This document shows positions 17,296-24,352 of a stretch of DNA of 38,149 nucleotides, in pieces; the first letter of the stretch is position 1, and every line of letters begins with the position of its first letter. The position numbers were made by a program, and so were the translations under genes. This DNA comes from a bacterium (GTDB lineage Bacteria; Dependentiae; Babeliae; Babeliales; UASB340), in assembly GCA_030630075.1 (NCBI GenBank), contig DAOVNS010000003.1:1-38149 (forward strand). Direction: 5' to 3'. The notes under the pieces are model-generated. The model searched no databases and was not told the origin of the DNA. It worked only from the letters and a program-made list of their open reading frames with translations.

Positions 17296-17883
17296 ATGAT
17301 TGAAAATGGATGCAAATATAAGGATTGTAAATATTCTATATTAAATTACATATCAGATGATTTTTGGATGAAACCTTTTAAAAAATGGTTTCCAAATATG
17401 TTTTCTTATAATCGAACAGATTTTCGTCATTCAGCTTGTTTTACAATGTATTTAAATTTATCACCTGTTCAACATGAAATAGGAACAGAAGAATTTAAAA
17501 AATATTTAATGGATAATGGTATTTGCAATTTGTTGAGAGTTGATATTTCTGTAATATCTTTTTATGTAAATATAAAATATATCCAGTATGTAGTTATAGA
17601 TGAAAATATAGAAATATTTGATAGTCGTACTTCATTTATATCGGAGTATGCAAAATATAGTGATAAGTTAAGAAAGTACATTCAAGAACATTGTTTGCAA
17701 ATGAAATCATTTTGGTCTGAAGGTGAAAATGGAGTTGCCTTAACACAAGAAGCGTGGGTGAATGGTAAATCTGCAGGAAATCCAAAAATTAGAACATATG
17801 AAAAAGAAGGTATGAAAATAAAAGTTTATATGGGTGAAAAGGGATCTATTCACGGTTATCCTGTTAATACTAAGGGGGCTTGA
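17296..17883 (+). CDS. Immunity-toxin chimera (immunity domain fused to half a toxin tip)
   Basis: The 195-residue product joins two things that are normally separate genes. Residues 1 to about 135 align with the first 150 residues of the immunity protein at 17885 (CKYxIxNY, DFW, F.YNxTDF, CFTMYLNLS, KYxQY). Residues about 136-195 match the last 60 residues of the toxin ending at 17286 (EGENGVALTQEAW ... KVYMGEKGSIHGYP). The immunity part lacks its last 40 residues, and the tip part lacks the GKQGKHVPGHNN half. The simplest origin is a deletion joining an immunity gene to a second toxin copy. TAGGA lies seven bases before the ATG, and the next gene starts one base after the stop. Whether it protects, interferes or is inert is unknown. 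Confidence 0.7.
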   Translation: MIENGCKYKDCKYSILNYISDDFWMKPFKKWFPNMFSYNRTDFRHSACFTMYLNLSPVQHEIGTEEFKKYLMDNGICNLLRVDISVISFYVNIKYIQYVVIDENIEIFDSRTSFISEYAKYSDKLRKYIQEHCLQMKSFWSEGENGVALTQEAWVNGKSAGNPKIRTYEKEGMKIKVYMGEKGSIHGYPVNTKGA

Positions 17884-17884
17884 A

Positions 17885-18439
17885 ATGAATGATGAGTTGA
17901 AAAACGAAGTTTTGGCTGGTATTGACGGAGTGTATAAGAATGAAGATTGTAAATACGCTATATGGAATTATGTGGCTAGAGATTTTTGGGTTGATTCATT
18001 TAAAAATTTGTTTTCCGAAATGTATTTTTATAATGAAACAGATTTTAATTATTCTGTTTGTTTTACCATGTATTTAAACTTGTCTGCCATAAATGCAACC
18101 TTTTATTCTCGAGAATTTGATTATTATTTAAGAGAAAAGGGATCTATTGATTTATTACTAATACATATTTCTGCTATTGCTCCATATGCAACAATTAAAT
18201 ATTTACAATATAAAATCGTTGATGGAGAAAAAAAAATATTTAGCAGATATACCTCATCCAAACCAGAACATGCACAATATGGAAGCAAATTAAAACAATC
18301 TCTTAAAGATAGAAACATAATTTGTTTAGAGGATGATATATTATTACTTAAGGTTGAAGGAATTTCTTTAGAGTTAAGAGAAAATGATGTTAGAGTTTAT
18401 AATTGCCTTTTTGAAGATTCAGAAGGATGGCCTAAGTAG
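17885..18439 (+). CDS. Putative immunity protein for tip type 1
   Basis: Start ATG 17885 has AAGGGGG about eight bases upstream and gives 184 residues. The protein is soluble, with no signal peptide. It contains DFNYSVCFTMYLNLS, a hydrophobic core LLLIHISAIAPYATIKYLQY, and a C-terminal segment ISLELRENDVRVYNCLFED. It is the intact form of the family whose N-terminal part is found in the preceding chimera. Being last in the toxin, chimera, immunity series, it is the likely true cognate immunity protein. It is unrelated by eye to the immunity family at 2142, 2785, 3244 and 21554, which fits the different tip. The immunity role is inferred from position. Confidence 0.68.
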   Translation: MNDELKNEVLAGIDGVYKNEDCKYAIWNYVARDFWVDSFKNLFSEMYFYNETDFNYSVCFTMYLNLSAINATFYSREFDYYLREKGSIDLLLIHISAIAPYATIKYLQYKIVDGEKKIFSRYTSSKPEHAQYGSKLKQSLKDRNIICLEDDILLLKVEGISLELRENDVRVYNCLFEDSEGWPK

Positions 18440-18632
18440 TTATATATTTATTGTTTGATTTTTCTATGTGTAATACATTGTGCGCTTTAGTTTTGATGTT
18501 TTGCTTATTGAATACGTGAATATTAAAAAAATGCCTTTTAAAGCAAGACTAATTGATGAATTTGCAAAATGAATATATTCTAAAAGTGAACATTAAGTAT
18601 TGTTATTAATTGGTATTAGAAATGGAGGAAAT

Positions 18633-19265
18633 ATGAAAAATATTATGAAAAAATATTTTATTTCTTTTTTGTTAACTTTATCTTGTTTTCTTTTTATAAA
18701 TTCAAATTTTGCAAAATCAACCGAATTAGATTTTTATGATCAAAATACATTTTTGGAATTACAAAAAAGAGTGGTTGAACTTGAAAATTTAATGAAGCAG
18801 TCAAAGATTAATGTTGATTCAGAATCACATTCTTTAGAATATTTAGAAGGATCTATAAAATATCCAAAATTAGTTTTAAATAAATTTGCAGAACTTTTTA
18901 AATTTGTTTTGGATAAATGTGATAAAATGACATCCAAAAAATTTGTTATTGCCTTTTGTATGGCTGTTGGACCACTAATTGCGCTTTATTGTTCCATTTT
19001 TGATTCACAACCCTTGCTTAATTTAATAAATAGTTTTTTTAGTTATTCAACTAAAAGTGCAACCGATACAGGCGCGGCTCTTGGCAAAGGAATGATTGAA
19101 GGGGTTGTTGATGGTGCAATGGATAATAAGTTAGCGGTTGCTGAATTTGCGGGAGCAGGGATAAGTTTATATACCGTTTGGATATTTTTTAGTCAGATTG
19201 TTTTAAAAGTTGCAGGAGCTGCAGGAGATAGAATTGCACATAATATTAATCCTCAGATCAAATAA
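18633..19265 (+). CDS. Exported or membrane protein of unknown function
   Basis: ATG 18633 is preceded by GGAGG at 18624-18628 and gives 210 residues. The protein has a signal peptide (about 1-27, MKNIMKKYFISFLLTLSCFL), a short predicted coiled-coil segment (LELQKRVVELENLMKQ), and an amphipathic stretch. Two hydrophobic segments likely span the membrane, near residues 105-130 (FVIAFCMAVGPLIALYCSIF) and 175-200 (GAGISLYTVWIFFSQIVLKV). Between them is a Gly-rich region with alternating Gly and Asp. I do not recognise the family. It sits between the two full-length toxin genes. The following pentapeptide gene overlaps it or begins right after its stop, so the two are probably coexpressed. Confidence 0.6.
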   Translation: MKNIMKKYFISFLLTLSCFLFINSNFAKSTELDFYDQNTFLELQKRVVELENLMKQSKINVDSESHSLEYLEGSIKYPKLVLNKFAELFKFVLDKCDKMTSKKFVIAFCMAVGPLIALYCSIFDSQPLLNLINSFFSYSTKSATDTGAALGKGMIEGVVDGAMDNKLAVAEFAGAGISLYTVWIFFSQIVLKVAGAAGDRIAHNINPQIK

Positions 19266-20115
19266 TATTAATATTTTCAAAAGAATATTTTTGTTTTTGA
19301 TTATTTGTTTTTTTAATAATATTTATGCGACTTATGAAGATTTACAAAAAGTTTTAAATCATGAGACATCTGGTTGTGTAGACTTATCGTATGATTCTTT
19401 GTCGTATCAAAGCTTTTCTTTTTGTTCTTTATCTTTGTCTTCTCTGTATCATGCAAGGTTAATTCATACGAATTTTTTACATGCAGGGTTGTTTCGTGCC
19501 GATTTAAGAGGTGCTACTTTTAGAGAAACTAATTTCACTTCGGCTTATCTTTTTGAAGCTTATATGTCTCATACAAAATTAAACGATAGTTGTTTTGTTG
19601 GAGCAAATCTTTCTGGAGCAATTTTAGTTAGTTCAGACATGAGCCAAGCAGATTTTACAAATGCAAAACTTTGTAAGGCAAAATTAAAAGATGGGATTCT
19701 TTTTATAGAAGATGAACATGGAGAAATAGTACAAGGTGCGGTTGTTGAAGGTGCTGATTTTGCATTTGCAAAAGGTTTGACGGACAAACAAAAAAATTAT
19801 CTTTTTGATCATGGTGCAATTCATGTCCCACGGATTATTGTTTATGGGTTAGAAGAATACGAAAATAAAGAAATATTTGATCCAAAAGAATTAAGTTATA
19901 TAGAACGTATGAAAAGATATTTTAAAAATAAATATATTTGGAAATTCAAATCTAAAAATTGCGGCATTCAAAAGTTTGAAGAAGATTTAGAAGATTATAA
20001 TAAAGAAGTTTTTGATTCAAAATTGCTTAGTTATAAAGAACGTATAAAAAGATATTTCAAAAATAAATATAAATGGTATTTTGGATCTAGAAATCAGGAA
20101 GTTCAAACTGATTAA
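19210..20115 (+). CDS. Secreted pentapeptide-repeat protein
   Basis: The frame is open from TTG 19210 and has no ATG before the signal-peptide-like segment (IFKRIFLFLIICFFNNIYA). Start candidates are TTG 19210, inside the preceding gene, or the non-standard ATT at 19267 just after its stop. I give the longer form. Residues about 60-165 are pentapeptide repeats of the A(D/N)Lxx type (for example FRADLRGATFRETNF and GANLSGAILVSSDMSQADF), which fold as a right-handed beta-helix. The C-terminal third carries a duplicated segment of about 47 residues, with LSYIERMKRYFKNKY and LSYKERIKRYFKNKY. A role in binding host or bacterial proteins is plausible but not shown. The stop codon overlaps a weak hairpin. 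Confidence 0.72.
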   Translation: MQELQEIELHIILILRSNNINIFKRIFLFLIICFFNNIYATYEDLQKVLNHETSGCVDLSYDSLSYQSFSFCSLSLSSLYHARLIHTNFLHAGLFRADLRGATFRETNFTSAYLFEAYMSHTKLNDSCFVGANLSGAILVSSDMSQADFTNAKLCKAKLKDGILFIEDEHGEIVQGAVVEGADFAFAKGLTDKQKNYLFDHGAIHVPRIIVYGLEEYENKEIFDPKELSYIERMKRYFKNKYIWKFKSKNCGIQKFEEDLEDYNKEVFDSKLLSYKERIKRYFKNKYKWYFGSRNQEVQTD

Positions 20116-20141
20116 AAGGCTCTGTAAAAAGTAGTGCCTTT
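20112..20141 (+). terminator. Weak intrinsic terminator
   Basis: TTAAAAGGC at 20112-20120 can pair with GCCTTTTTAA at 20135-20144, allowing one bulge, followed by a short T-rich stretch. It overlaps the stop codon of the pentapeptide gene. Confidence 0.45.
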
Positions 20142-20229
20142 TTAATTTTCTATAAATTAATTGTTAAATTTTTTTATATTTTAAACAAAATTAAAAATTT
20201 CTAATAAAAAGTTTGTGTGGGGTATGGTT

Positions 20230-21222
20230 ATGAAAAAAAAATTGTTTAAATATTTTGTTGTAAATCTATTATTTTTCTTAAATTTAAGTTGTGATATCCC
20301 TATAGGGACATTAATTAAAATTAATACAGGAACAAAACCGGTTGAACAGTTTTCTATTTCTGAAAAGCTAACATCTTATTCTTTTAAAGACAGACAACTT
20401 AAAGATGTTGCAATTAAGGCAATCGCTAAATATAAATCAAAAGATTTTGTATTTATTCAAACATCATCAGGAATACTTTATTGTGGAACAGAGGCAAAAA
20501 TATTTAGCGTGTCTAAAAATAGTTTTGTTAAATCAACTGATTTAAACACAACTGATATTTTGTTAAGCCGTGAGTTAAAACAATATCCTATAGAAAAAGT
20601 TGTAAATTATGAATCAGAAAAGGAAGAGATTTTTTTTGTTTTAAGCTTAGAAGAGCCGCATACTTTTTTTCAATGTGATTCAACCGGAACTCCATTCTTG
20701 ATGCATAATAATCCAGCTATTTTTATTCTTGAGTATGTTATTGAGAGAAGCCCTGAAATAATAGAAATTGCGGCAAGTTCTGTACTTGCTTTATTTGGGG
20801 CAAAAGTTGCGCATGACAATGGCAAACATAGTCATACATTTAATGAACAAAGAAAAGTTGAAAGTCGACGACGACATATTGAATCTCTTGAAGACAAGGT
20901 GCGTTTTGGTAAATCAACTATAGAAGATCAAGAAAGATTACAATTATTTACAGATTTTCCGGGTATTTCTGATGAAGAAGTAGATCAAAAAGTAGAAGCA
21001 AATCGGAAATGTAGAGAATCTTGTATGAAAAGTAATGAAAATGTAATTAAAGTGTTAGGTAAAGATGGATATGAAAAGCTTATAAAATATTATTTAGTAA
21101 CACAGCAAATTCAAGCAAATAATTCTTCTAACAATATAAATCTAAATAATGATGTTTCAACGGGACAAGAAAAACAACCTTCTGTTATTGGTGATGACAA
21201 TGATAAATCTGATGATAAGGAA
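20230..21222 (+). repeat. Long direct repeat, copy 2 (constant part of toxin genes)
   Basis: Counterpart of 15898-16887, in the same orientation 4.3 kb away. It differs by scattered substitutions and one added codon near the end of the Hint domain. The two copies could recombine, deleting or duplicating the four genes between them and swapping tips. Confidence 0.85.
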
Positions 21223-21543
21223 TTAGCTGAGAATGAAAATGTAAAAGATCCTAGTGTTAATGATCCTATAATAGATCCAATTTTAAAAGGAGCTAGGCCA
21301 GGTGAGAAGACAAAAGGAAGGACAACGCAATTTGAAAAGGATGGTGAAAAAGAAGATTGTGATAAAGATTTTGATAAAATAGAATTTGATAAAGTTGATA
21401 ATTATCCAGACGATGGAACAAGGGTAGGATATATGTCTGATGGGAGAAAAGTTATTAGCAGAACAACAAGTACAGATAAAAAATCAAAGGCAACTCTAGA
21501 AATTCAAAAAGGTAAAAAGAAAATTAAAATAAGATATAGATGA
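20230..21543 (+). CDS. Signal peptide-Hint-pretoxin polymorphic toxin, tip type 2
   Basis: I start it at ATG 20230, with GGGGT about eight bases upstream, so that the signal peptide matches the paralogue; GTG 20215 and ATG 20224 are alternatives. The 437 residues have a signal peptide (1-20), a Hint domain (Cys21 to His159-Asn160), the same pretoxin helices, and a short acidic linker. The tip (about 360-437) is different: it begins GARPGEKTKGRTTQFEK, has VGYMSDGRKVISRTTSTD, and ends ATLEIQKGKKKIKIRYR. Tips ending PTLEIQ...IKIRY are found at the C termini of Rhs- and CdiA-like proteins, but I cannot name the activity. As in the first copy, the Hint block-B His is Ala89 (CGTEAKIF). The immunity gene follows after 10 bases. 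Confidence 0.78.
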   Translation: MKKKLFKYFVVNLLFFLNLSCDIPIGTLIKINTGTKPVEQFSISEKLTSYSFKDRQLKDVAIKAIAKYKSKDFVFIQTSSGILYCGTEAKIFSVSKNSFVKSTDLNTTDILLSRELKQYPIEKVVNYESEKEEIFFVLSLEEPHTFFQCDSTGTPFLMHNNPAIFILEYVIERSPEIIEIAASSVLALFGAKVAHDNGKHSHTFNEQRKVESRRRHIESLEDKVRFGKSTIEDQERLQLFTDFPGISDEEVDQKVEANRKCRESCMKSNENVIKVLGKDGYEKLIKYYLVTQQIQANNSSNNINLNNDVSTGQEKQPSVIGDDNDKSDDKELAENENVKDPSVNDPIIDPILKGARPGEKTKGRTTQFEKDGEKEDCDKDFDKIEFDKVDNYPDDGTRVGYMSDGRKVISRTTSTDKKSKATLEIQKGKKKIKIRYR

Positions 21544-21553
21544 GGATTGTGAA

Positions 21554-21967
21554 ATGGAAGAAAAATGGTTGCAATGGATTCCGTTTAAAGGAGCTGAATA
21601 TACTAAGTATATTGAGTCTCTTAATTATACGTATGATGGAGTAGAAATAATATTATTTTTAGAATTTTCGGATTCAAAATTAACGGAAAAAGTTAGTTTA
21701 AAATTTAATATAGAATATGCCTCAATTTGTGATGAACGATCTAAGCTTATGCTTCTTAAGTGTTTGTATAGCAATTATCCTGAGGATTTTTTTTCTAAAG
21801 GGAGATTGTTTTTTATTGAAAATTCGAAGCTTATCAAGTATTTGGAAAAAGAATCTGGAGGTATTATGAAGAGCTTTGAATTAAAGCATTATGTATTAAT
21901 GGATGATGACGATGTTTTTGATATTATTTCTCATGGAGAACCTGAAGTGAAAATAATGAAAAAATGA
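21554..21967 (+). CDS. Putative immunity protein for tip type 2
   Basis: A 137-residue soluble protein with a GAGG site eight bases before its ATG, starting 10 bases after the toxin. It shares its length, Trp-rich start and C-terminal block (FFIENSKLIKYLEKESGG, ELKHYV, DIISHGEPEV) with the immunity protein at 2785. That protein follows a related tip, so the same immunity family tracks the same tip family in two loci 19 kb apart. This is the best internal evidence for the toxin/immunity assignment. No catalytic residues are visible. Confidence 0.7.
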   Translation: MEEKWLQWIPFKGAEYTKYIESLNYTYDGVEIILFLEFSDSKLTEKVSLKFNIEYASICDERSKLMLLKCLYSNYPEDFFSKGRLFFIENSKLIKYLEKESGGIMKSFELKHYVLMDDDDVFDIISHGEPEVKIMKK

Positions 21968-22058
21968 AAGAAAAATCTATTTATTTTATATAGATTGATT
22001 TCTAATTCTAAAAATAGTTTTTTCTGTTGTTTACATTATTATAAATAAAACGAATAAA

Positions 22059-22117
22059 AGATCTTGAAACAAGTTCCAACCTTCGTTAAAACTACGGTAG
22101 ACATGCAGGATGACAAA
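22059..22117. repeat. Mosaic copy of the 30-bp repeat arm
   Basis: AGATCTTGAAACAAGTTC (22059-22076) and CAGGATGACAAA (22106-22117) reproduce the right arm of the repeat at 7584-7613 with one change. They are split by a 29-base insertion (22077-22105) containing CTTCGTTAAAACTACGG. The sequence lies between the immunity gene and the amidase gene. A weak hairpin (AATCTAT/ATAGATT near 21974-21996) lies upstream and may end the toxin operon. Confidence 0.7.
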
Positions 22118-22146
22118 GCAGTGGATATAAATTGTTAGTTATGATT

Positions 22147-22800
22147 ATGAAAAAAATATTTTTACTAACATTTCTTTTTTTAAGTTCAATTTTTATTAAC
22201 AACGCTGCGATTATGATAAATCCCGCGGGGCATGCAAGAGATCCCGGAAGAAGATTGATCGAGGGTGTTGAAAGAGCTCAAACTTTTAAATTTGCCGAAA
22301 AATTGCAACAAGAATTACAAAAAAAATATGGAATTAAAGTAATTTTAACTCGTTATCCAGGTGAGGAAGTTGCAGAATGGGAGCCGGCGTCTTTTGCTAA
22401 TCGTCTTGGTACGGATTTTTACTTAAGTATTCATTTGTATAGGGAAGAATCGTTAAAACCAAAAGTTTTTCTTTATCAGCTTGTTTATAATCCGATGGTT
22501 GATTTATACGTTAAAAGCTTTAATCCGTATGCTTTTCTTCCTGTAAATCAGGCGCATTTTCAGAATATTAATAAAACTAGATTCTATGGAAAGTGCATAA
22601 AAGATACTTTAACTCTAAAGCCGTATAAAAATAGATTCGATTTTTATGGTTTATATGGTTTGCCTTTAAAACCTCTTTGTGGAATTGTTGCGCCAGCGCT
22701 CTTATTGGAAGTTGGAATTCACCGTGATGAACAATGGCAATCTTTAATTGATCCGGTGGTTGAAAGTTTGGGTTTTTTAGGGCAAGATAACCTTATGTAA
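22147..22800 (+). CDS. Secreted N-acetylmuramoyl-L-alanine amidase (amidase_3 family)
   Basis: ATG 22147 gives a 217-residue protein with a standard signal peptide (MKKIFLLTFLFLSSIFINNA); ATG 22141 is the alternative, and neither has a strong ribosome-binding site. The fold is amidase_3. NPAGHARDPGR has zinc ligand H29, the GVERAQ region has E42, and YLSIHLY has H96. The catalytic Glu is probably E188 in LLLEVGIH. Such enzymes cut the bond between N-acetylmuramic acid and L-Ala in peptidoglycan, for cell separation or turnover. The family motif usually reads DPGHGGxD; here NPAGHARD replaces it, so the substrate could differ. The catalytic domain fills the protein, with no binding repeats. Confidence 0.78.
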   Translation: MKKIFLLTFLFLSSIFINNAAIMINPAGHARDPGRRLIEGVERAQTFKFAEKLQQELQKKYGIKVILTRYPGEEVAEWEPASFANRLGTDFYLSIHLYREESLKPKVFLYQLVYNPMVDLYVKSFNPYAFLPVNQAHFQNINKTRFYGKCIKDTLTLKPYKNRFDFYGLYGLPLKPLCGIVAPALLLEVGIHRDEQWQSLIDPVVESLGFLGQDNLM

Positions 22801-22833
22801 AAGGCTATTTTAGTTTTTTTAAGGGGATCCATT

Positions 22834-23313
22834 ATGGACTATGTTGCAACATCGTTATTTTTAAGTTCATCATATTTGGGATATTTTTGGTTAATAGTCG
22901 CTGTATTGTTTTTATTTGCCGAAATTAGCACTCCCGGATTATTCTTTTTTATTGCTTTTGCAATGGGCTCTTCTGTTGCAGCAGTATTTGCGTTTTTAAA
23001 TTTTTCATTTATGACTCAATGTATTGTTGCTTTGGTATCATCAATATTATTTTTTGGTATTTTGCGTCATTATTTTTCGAGCAAATCTAAAAGCGAAGAT
23101 GCAGAAACGAATGTTGATGCTCTAAAAGGGCAAAAGGGGGTTGTTATAAAAGAAATTCATCCAAACTCGTTTGGTCCAAGCTCGCTTGGTCGCGTAAAAG
23201 TTGGAGGCGAAGAATGGCCGGCTCAGGTTGTTGATAATGTGATGTTACAAAAGGGAACGGTAGTTGTAGTTGTTCAAGTTCAAGGTAATAGACTAATTGT
23301 TACAAAAGCGTAG
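22834..23313 (+). CDS. NfeD-like membrane protein
   Basis: A 159-residue short NfeD protein. Membrane segments lie at about 15-35 (YFWLIVAVLFLFAEISTPGL), 38-58 and 60-80. They are followed by a C-terminal OB-fold-like domain (LKGQKGVVIKEIHP ... SLGRVKVGGEEWPAQV ... VQVQGNRLIVTK). AEISTPGLF is the family's hallmark. It is followed by an SPFH-domain gene after 9 bases, the standard NfeD-stomatin pair. By family the OB domain binds the SPFH partner in membrane microdomains. AAGGGG lies about eight bases before the ATG. Confidence 0.9.
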   Translation: MDYVATSLFLSSSYLGYFWLIVAVLFLFAEISTPGLFFFIAFAMGSSVAAVFAFLNFSFMTQCIVALVSSILFFGILRHYFSSKSKSEDAETNVDALKGQKGVVIKEIHPNSFGPSSLGRVKVGGEEWPAQVVDNVMLQKGTVVVVVQVQGNRLIVTKA

Positions 23314-23322
23314 GAGTTTAAG

Positions 23323-24285
23323 ATGGTTTTAGGATTCGCTGGTGGTTTTTTTATATTTTTTGCTGTTTTAGTTTTTTTTCTTATAACGCTTCTTGCAAGA
23401 TCAACTTACGTTGTAAGGCAATCTGAAGTTATAATGATTGAACGTCTTGGAAAGTTTTATACAATTTTAAAACCTGGAATGCATTTTATATTTCCATTTT
23501 TGGATTATTCAAGAAAAATTTTGTGGACTTTTATAAAAGAAGATCCATATGGTAAGCGTCCATACAGGTATACTCAATATGTTGAAAGAATTGATTTACG
23601 TGAATCTGTTTATGATTTTCCAAAACAAAATGTTATTACAAAAGACAATGTAACAATAGAGATAAATGCATTGCTTTATTATCAAGTTACAGATCCAATG
23701 CGTGCTGTTTATGAAGTTGCAAATTTACCTCAAGCAATAGAAAAATTAACCCAAACAACTTTGCGTAATGTTGTTGGAGCGATGGATCTTGATGAAACAT
23801 TAGTTTCTCGAGATCAAGTTAACGAAAAATTGCGTGAAATTTTAGATGATGCAACTGATAAGTGGGGCGTTAAGGTTAATAGAGTTGAGCTTCAAGAAGT
23901 TAATCCGCCTGCAGATATTAAAAACGCAATGGAAAAACAGATGCGTGCAGAACGTGATAGACGTGCATTAATTTTAGAAGCAGAAGGTAAAAAGCGCGCA
24001 GCAGTTTTGGAAGCTGAAGGTGTTAAATTATCCAAAATAACACGAGCAGAAGGTGAAGCTCAAGCACGTTTAATTACAGCAGATGCGGAAGCCGAGGCTA
24101 TTAATTTTATTCAAAAAGCAGTTCCAAGTGCAGATCCTCTTCCATACATGATTGCTATTAATTACATTAAAGCGTTGCCTGAAATCATGAAAGATAAAGA
24201 AGGTAAGATGATTCTGATGCCTTATGAATCAAGTGCATTGATGGGATCACTTTCTTCTATTAAAGAAATATTTAACCAAAAATAA
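23323..24285 (+). CDS. SPFH/stomatin-like membrane protein (QmcA type)
   Basis: The 320-residue protein has one N-terminal membrane segment (GGFFIFFAVLVFFLITLLA) and then the SPFH domain: VVRQSEVIMIERLGKFYTIL, KPGMHFIFPFLD, and VITKDNVTIEINALLYYQV. A long charged coiled coil follows (MEKQMRAERDRRALILEAEG and further). It forms large ring-shaped membrane assemblies in its family, often modulating proteases. It is coupled to the NfeD-like gene upstream. The segment EDPYGKRPYRYTQYVER between the early strands is longer than in QmcA. Transcription ends at the terminator at 24302. Confidence 0.92.
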   Translation: MVLGFAGGFFIFFAVLVFFLITLLARSTYVVRQSEVIMIERLGKFYTILKPGMHFIFPFLDYSRKILWTFIKEDPYGKRPYRYTQYVERIDLRESVYDFPKQNVITKDNVTIEINALLYYQVTDPMRAVYEVANLPQAIEKLTQTTLRNVVGAMDLDETLVSRDQVNEKLREILDDATDKWGVKVNRVELQEVNPPADIKNAMEKQMRAERDRRALILEAEGKKRAAVLEAEGVKLSKITRAEGEAQARLITADAEAEAINFIQKAVPSADPLPYMIAINYIKALPEIMKDKEGKMILMPYESSALMGSLSSIKEIFNQK

Positions 24286-24301
24286 AAGTAAGAATAGAAC
24301 T

Positions 24302-24334
24302 AAAAAAGGGTGTGAAAAATTCACACCCTTTTTT
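24302..24334. terminator. Bidirectional intrinsic terminator
   Basis: Perfect 15-base stem: AAAAAAGGGTGTGAA (24302-24316) with its complement at 24320-24334, and a 3-base loop. A- and T-tracts on either side let it serve both the SPFH gene and the converging gene at 24353. Confidence 0.92.
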
Positions 24335-24352
24335 GTTTGAATAAGTTTTGTT

